From the NCBI GenBank assembly GCA_034440635.1, contig JAOTON010002088.1, forward strand, positions 62,001 to 126,000: DNA of 64,000 nt, read 5' to 3'. This document shows positions 59,141 to 64,000 of this stretch, one piece after another. The notes beneath the pieces were generated by a model. That model did no database searches and was not told the DNA's origin. It saw only the letters and a program-made list of their open reading frames with translations. The first letter of the stretch is position 1; each line of letters begins with the position of its first letter. This DNA is from Lepas anatifera. Its lineage: Eukaryota; Arthropoda; Thecostraca; Lepadidae. The position numbers and the translations under genes were made by a program.

Positions 59141-60285
59141 CAAAAATTAACTTTTGTCATGGATCCAATACAAAATAGTCCGTTTCTAGAGGAATTTGTG
59201 GCGCTGAACACGAATCTGGCAGCAGAAATGCCGTATCAGATCAGAATCTTGAGACCCAGTATGTCTGTGCGTCGTTTTTGTGCAAGTTTTATTGGCATCA
59301 ATGACATTGACAATGCAAAACCCAAGAGGTCTACGAAAATGAGCGTTTGCGTGTTTGTGGAGGATGGGGTATACTACCCTAAACCCCATTTTCATAGACC
59401 TAGGTCAATATATTCAAGGTAAAACGAGGTCATATAGGTAAGTCAAATTCTGTCCGTGCAGGGTAGCCACTGGGAAATGCCGTGATTATGCGATGAGAAA
59501 CCAGATATGGAGAGAAAGCGACCTATAGTAACGGAGGAAAGGTCAGAGACAATGTTCTTTGAAACTTTTAGGTCAAGGTCGCTCAAGGTCATTGACCTTT
59601 GACGTCAAAACATTACATTTTTCCTATAACGTGTATTGCAAATAGCACTATGGCAACCGTCGGGTGGGAAATCAGGTTTGACCTTGCCCTATGACCTTTG
59701 ACTTGAACCTGCGACCTTGATCGCAAGATTTGGTGACCTGGCCTATGACTTCATAACATAACATACGTCATATTAGGCGAAGTTATCGGACCGAACGGAC
59801 TAGGGTCAATGACCTTGAAATGGTGGTATGATCTTGACCTGTGACTTTTTACTTGGACTTGACCCTCAAGGGTGGCGACTCGGACGTAAAATCCTCATCA
59901 TATAATGTTGCAACGTCACCACTCGGTCTACAATACCGGCCAGCTTGTGCAACCGCGCGCAAGCTTTGTTCAATGTACAATTTTCATGTACTTGAATGCG
60001 AGATAGTCTTCCGTTGCAATAAATTCACATGTATAGTGATAAGCTGCATTGTTTGGGTGCAGATAATCCGAGTTATCGACATCGTTAATCTAGATTTTTC
60101 CACAAAAGGCTAGGCTCATAACTGTATGTGGAAAGTGTAGGGACTATACACCAGGTATGCTCTGGGGAAGAAACCAGGTCCGATGGCAAAAAAAGGTTAC
60201 TAAATTTGAAATCAGCGGCATCGAAATAAGTAGAAACAGGTGCTTACGTGCCGGATCCATTTTGGCTGTTGACAAGTGTTATTAA
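59141..60285. other. Extra segment in the right side of the foldback; GACC-rich
   Basis: It has no partner in the left arm. Motifs of the TCAAGGTCA/TGACCTTGA type recur at 59560-59850 (about 59585, 59600, 59811 and degenerate forms between). From about 59905, AACGTCACCACTCGGTCT and CCAGCTTGTGCAACCGCG resemble the S block of the 6.6 kb unit (15024-15070 and 27234-27285), which also follows a TGACCTTGA cluster. I read it as a diverged relative of part of S inserted in this element. An open frame at 59003-59422 (plus) crosses the arm boundary and is not recognised. Confidence 0.45.
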
Positions 60286-60387
60286 TTCTTCCATTTTTCA
60301 AACGTACATACCCAAAGGATCCTGGATCCGGTCGACTCAAAAGGAATTTAGAAATTCGTGTTTTTTTGGCGGTGCCTAACTGTTTAT

Positions 60388-61912
60388 ATTTGGGAATACC
60401 CTGTACTGCTTGTAAGCATGTGAAGCATTTATTTCATTTGCATCACTGCTCTACAATCGGTACAGGTTGTTCCTTCCTGGCTTCTTCCGTCTGTCTCTAG
60501 TCGTCCGTCTCTCTGTAAGACTCTGTAAAATATATGCCGATATCCAATAAGGCCCGAAGTTTCTGTACCCTACTCAATTTTGGAATTACCATGTACTGTT
60601 TGTGATCATTTGAAGCAGTGATTTCAGTTGCATCACTGCTCTACAGGTGGTACAAGTTATTGCTTCCTGCCTTCTTTTGCTGTCTCTACTCGTTCATCTG
60701 TCTGTTGAGCTTGCAAAGATAAATGCTGTAATCTAATACGGCCTGAAGTTTACGTGATCTGTTCACTTTTTTATTTATCCTTTACTGTTTGAGAGCATGT
60801 GAAGTATTCATTTTAGTTGCATTACTGCTCTACAAGGGGTACAGCATATTGTTTTATGCATTCTCCCGTCTGTCTCTACTCATCCCGCTGTCTGTTCAGC
60901 TTAAAAAGTAAAATGCGGGTATTTCATACAGTCCAAAAATGATGTGCCCTATTCACTTTTGGCACTACCCTGTACTGTTTGTGAGGATGTGAAATATTCA
61001 TTTCAATTGTTTCACTTCTCTACAAGCGGTAAAGGTTATTGCTTATTGCCTTCTTCTGTCTGTCTCTACTTGTCCGTCTGTCTGTTCAGCTTGCAAATAT
61101 AAGTGATTTAATTTAAGACGGCCGAAGTTTGTAAGCCCTGTTTACTTTTGCCCTTGCCCTGTACTGTTTTTGACCGTGGCAAGCATTCATTTAAATTGCA
61201 TCACTGTTTTAGCAGCAGTACTTGATATGGTTTTCTCCCTCCTTCAGTCTGTCTCTACTAGTCCGGCTGTCTGTACAGCTTACAAAAATAAATGCAAGTA
61301 TTTAATAATCCCCGAAGTTCGTGTACCCAGCCCACCTTTGGCATTCCCATGTACTGTTTGTGAGTATGTGAAGCAATGATTTCAATTGCATCACTACTCT
61401 ACAAGCGGTACAGGATATTGCATTCTAACTGCTTCCATCTGCTGTTGAGATTACAAGGACAAATACAATTCTCCATTGGGGCCCTACGTTTGTGTCTTCT
61501 GCTAACTCTTTGGCCTTACCCTGTACTGTTTGTGAGCATGTGAAGCATTCATTTCAATGACATCACGTCTCTAAAAGCGGTACAGCATATTCTATTGTGC
61601 CTGCTTAATGTCTATCTCTTAGGCTCAAAAAGACAAACGCGTTTTTCCATCATGGTGTAAATTTGGTGGGCCATGTTAGCTTATTGGGATTACCCTGTAA
61701 GTTTGTAAATGTGTAAAGCAATTACCTCAATTGTATCACTTTTCAACCTACTCTACCTTTTCTTCCTTATGGCCCGAAGTTTGCGTTCTATGTTAACTAA
61801 TTTGCATTGCCCTGTATTGTTTGAAAGTATGTAAAGCATTATTTTCAGTTTCATCAGTTTTCTACAAGCAGTGCAGGATATTGCATTCCGCATGTTTCCA
61901 TGCATCATTACT
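60388..61912 (+). repeat. ~190-bp satellite array (right block)
   Basis: The same monomers resume exactly at the target duplication of the foldback element. About eight cores follow (for example TACTGTTTGTGA near 60595, 60785, 60975, 61160, 61350, 61525). The last monomers (61680-61900) are degenerate, and the array fades out near 61900, where a palindromic element begins. Confidence 0.93.
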
Positions 61913-62076
61913 TAATGTATGGTTTTGGGTGCATTAGTGGGTTTAGCGCACAAATCGCTTGATTAGAGTACGAGTGTGGTTAATGCACGAGCGGAGCGGA
62001 GTGCTTTAATCGCACAAGTGCTCTAATCTGCGACAAGTGCGCTAAACCCATTAATGCATCCCAAAACCATGCATTA
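61913..62076. repeat. Palindrome, ~76-bp arms, 12-bp loop
   Basis: The left arm begins TAATGTATGGTTTTGGGTGC and contains GGGTTTAGCGCAC. The right arm is its inverse, ending CCCAAAACCATGCATTA. The loop is GAGCGGAGCGGA (61989-62000). Inner pairing is GTGGTTAATGCAC with GTGCTTTAATCGCAC. Confidence 0.85.
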
Positions 62077-62667
62077 CGTGTGGTAATAACATGATTTTCG
62101 GTGCATCTGTCTTTGGCGGAAATGTCGCTTTCGGCTGCTTGTCATTGTTAAAGGGTTCTTCTGCGGAACGGAAAAATAAAAAGGGGCTTGGTTTGTTTTT
62201 GGGGCATTCAGATGATAAAAACACGCGTGAAGAAAGCAAGCAAGTCTTTTTTCAATCAATGCTATACTGAGCATTGCAAACTCATTCCAGCCAGATTCTT
62301 CAACCGGCAAAATATGCCTCATACCGCACACCTGAGCCAACAACAGAACTTTTGACTGCATAGCGTAGTTTCGCATCATTTCTACCGCGCATTATGGTTC
62401 ATGGTGATGATGAAAACACAGATGATGGCTGATGATCCAAATCTGTTCCTAAATTTTCCTTCATTTTGACCTCGAATATTTTATCGAAGATAAACTTTGA
62501 GCTAAACACTATGCACTATTCGTGTGCCAGTCGTTCCATAAAATTGTTAACGCACGCATGCATTTCCAAATATTAATGCATGCTCGCGACATTACGGAAC
62601 GAGATCCTCATGTTTAATGGATGTTTAAAACTCCGATAATGCACCGAAAATCATGCATAAACGCCAC
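62077..62667. mobile_element. Palindrome-rich MITE-like segment
   Basis: It is bounded by ATGATTTTCGGTGCAT (62091-62106) and its inverse ATGCACCGAAAATCAT (about 62638-62653). A second internal palindrome pairs CGTTCCATAA..GCATGCATT (62531-62567) with AATGCATGC..ACGGAACG (62573-62601). It may form one element with the 61913-62076 palindrome. No clear target duplication or coding region was seen. Confidence 0.5.
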
Positions 62668-62671
62668 TTAA

Positions 62672-63692
62672 CCCGCACCCCACCGGGGGTCCGGCGCCAC
62701 CTTCGCCCCACGGGGGCATCGATGGCCCCCTCTAACTCCAAAAATTTGGGCGTTAGCGCAAATCTGCAAAGTGCAATAGAAAGCTCACGTGAATTCAGTA
62801 AGAAATTAATTCACATGTTTTAGTGCTCAGGTCAATGGTTTGACCTCCAGAGGTCAAATTAGGTCAAGATCGGCTATTTTCACTCAAATATGCAATGATT
62901 AAGCAAACTGGGCATAACTCTCATGTCATTAGAGCTATTGAGGCCTGGTAAAGTAAATTTGATAGCAAATTGCCATTACTTTTTCCGCTATGTGGAACGT
63001 AAAGACCTCCCGCCAGTGGTTTGACTTTCAGAGGTCACCTCGTGACCTAATATGACCTGAGGTCACGAAAGGTCAAAAAGTGACCTTGCCGTATATCAAA
63101 TGAAAGCCAGTGACAAGACAAACACGATGGTGTTTTTTTCACCGCTCTAGCTTAATTAGGTCAAAAGTTATTGTCAAAATACTGTTTTTGACCTCTGGTG
63201 ACCTTGAATGACCTTGGAAAAGTCAAAGGGCAAATATGACCCCTGGGATCCGTGAAAGGGTGTCCAAAAACGCTGTTCTGAGCAGTCTGAGTATTTGCAA
63301 TCAGTTTTGTGGCTTTGATATCATGAAACAGCTTTTCCCCATGCTTTTCCAATGGGAGAGGTCGCCTCGTGACCTGACCTCAGGGCACGAAATCGAAAAA
63401 TCCCGGATATACACCTTGTAGACCCTGGAGGGGTCATGAAGTGTAGGAAGTTTCAAATCGATCGACTTTGAAATGTAGCTCTTACAGAGCTCTAAAGTTG
63501 AAGTGAGGTGACCTTGGTTGACCTCGTCTGGTGACCTGACCTTGGGTGACCCGGGGTAAAAAAATTTCAGGGATGATGGGAAAGTGATGCAGTGAGAGGT
63601 AGAGCCCTCAACCGCGGTGCTGCGCCTCGTCGTTTTTCTGCTATCCCGGAAAAACCTTAGGGGGCCATCGATGGCCCCCAGTGGGGCGAGGG
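62672..63692. mobile_element. TTAA-target DNA transposon, family member 2
   Basis: It is flanked by TTAA (62668-62671 and 63693-63696). The ends are CCCGCACCCCACCGGGGG and CCCCCAGTGGGGCGAGGG, with a second inverted motif GGGGGCCATCGATGGCCCCC near the right end and GCATCGATGGCCCCC near the left. At 1,021 bp it is almost the size of 50970-51986. The interior is dense in TGACC/GGTCA (for example 63010-63090 and 63505-63550), as in that element. No transposase was found. Confidence 0.88.
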
Positions 63693-63832
63693 TTAACATA
63701 AGACATGGATATGCCTAATTTATCAATATCCAACTTACATTAAAGGTAAAATAAAATAGCAACGGGTTCCGAAATCGCGAGAAACTAGAAAAGACTCGAG
63801 CCTACTCCTCGTCATGCCTAAGCACAACTTGT

Positions 63833-64000
63833 CATGCCTAAGCTAAACCCATCAAAATGGAAAGTCCTATCTCTGACGCTACGTCGTTCTCCCGTTCATG
63901 CTCTTTATACTATAGGTGGCACAGCCATCGAAAGAGTCACTGTAATGCGAGATCTGGGGGTTCTTATCGATGAAAAATTAACGTTCGGAGCACATATAGA
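63833..64000 (+). pseudogene. LINE reverse transcriptase fragment, cut by the window end
   Basis: The plus-strand frame reads KLNPSKWKVLSLTLRRSP, then YTIGGTAIERV and MRDLGVLIDEKLTFGAHI. These match the LN..K...L, Y.I.G..I.RV and RDLGV.ID..L.F..HI blocks that follow the catalytic motif of CR1/Jockey-type reverse transcriptases. It continues beyond 64000, so its completeness cannot be judged. Upstream, 63697-63832 shows no coding similarity. Confidence 0.85.

Larger units (their letters stand above)
57024..60378. mobile_element. Foldback DNA transposon, 9-bp TSD (Mutator-like?)
   Basis: ACTGTTTAT is duplicated exactly (57015-57023 and 60379-60387), and removing one copy restores the satellite. 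The ends are TAGGCACCGCCAAAAAAA and its inverse, with TIR similarity continuing about 85 bp (GGTCGACCGGATCCAG, ATCCTTTGGGTA). A second pair of long inverted arms (about 57130-57647 and 58612-59140) encloses a LINE fragment. The right side has ~1.15 kb extra (59141-60285) between arm and terminus. A 9-bp target and long TIRs are typical of Mutator-like elements, but no transposase is present to confirm this. Confidence 0.85.

Noticed and set aside
59003..59422. 139-codon open frame
   Set aside because: It starts in the right inverted arm and ends in the asymmetric segment of the foldback element, crossing a structural junction, so it is probably fortuitous.
44740..61912. Regular core-plus-spacer layout like a CRISPR array
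   Set aside because: The period is ~190 bp, cores are diverged, spacers are related to each other, and the context is eukaryotic with no cas genes.

Overview
This window looks like nuclear DNA of an invertebrate animal. I see no prokaryotic operons, no long open frame that reads as a clean host gene, and almost all recognisable content is transposable-element or tandem-repeat DNA. The reverse-transcriptase fragments are of metazoan non-LTR types (CR1/Jockey-like and an RNase H-bearing I-group type). There are tRNA-derived SINEs, hAT-like, Tc1/mariner-like, TTAA-target and 9-bp-target DNA transposons, and a large satellite. I cannot fix the phylum from the sequence; an arthropod or other protostome is only a guess. 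All similarities were judged by eye.

Layout, 1-38.8 kb: a head-to-tail array of a ~6.6 kb unit, seen as one fragment (copy 0, 989-2262), two near-complete copies (copy 1, 6393-15422; copy 2, 19850-27658) and one partial copy (copy 3, 30859-38760). Each copy carries private transposon insertions whose boundaries can be read by comparing it with the uninterrupted copies: a foldback element at 7929-11771 (AAAT duplicated), a hAT-like element at 15423-19849 (8 bp), a LINE 3' end at 24648-25826 (12 bp), an element with a ruined transposase gene at 27659-30858 (7 bp), and a Tc1-like element built as a giant palindrome at 33429-37116 (TA). Smaller hAT-type MITEs and SINEs are nested inside these.

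38.8-44.7 kb is the least repetitive part. At 42.18-42.64 kb there is a GC-rich block with TATA, GC-box and CCAAT-type motifs followed by an ATG-free stretch ending in a perfect splice donor. It is the best candidate for a host-gene promoter and 5' untranslated exon.

44.7-61.9 kb is a diverged satellite of ~190 bp monomers with a well conserved ~85 bp core that can form a hairpin. A longer monomer variant occurs four times and carries a second conserved 78-nt hairpin. The array is broken by a TTAA-type element (50970-51986), a 5'-truncated CR1-like LINE (~52715-54320) and a 3.36 kb foldback element with a 9-bp target duplication (57024-60378) whose loop is another LINE fragment. The satellite core also occurs once, in inverted orientation, inside each near-complete 6.6 kb unit, so the two tandem families are related.

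61.9-64 kb holds a nested palindromic region, a second TTAA element (62672-63692) and a reverse-transcriptase fragment that runs off the window end. Several unrelated elements carry dense TGACCTTGA motifs, which match the extended half-site bound by NR5A/ERR-type nuclear receptors.
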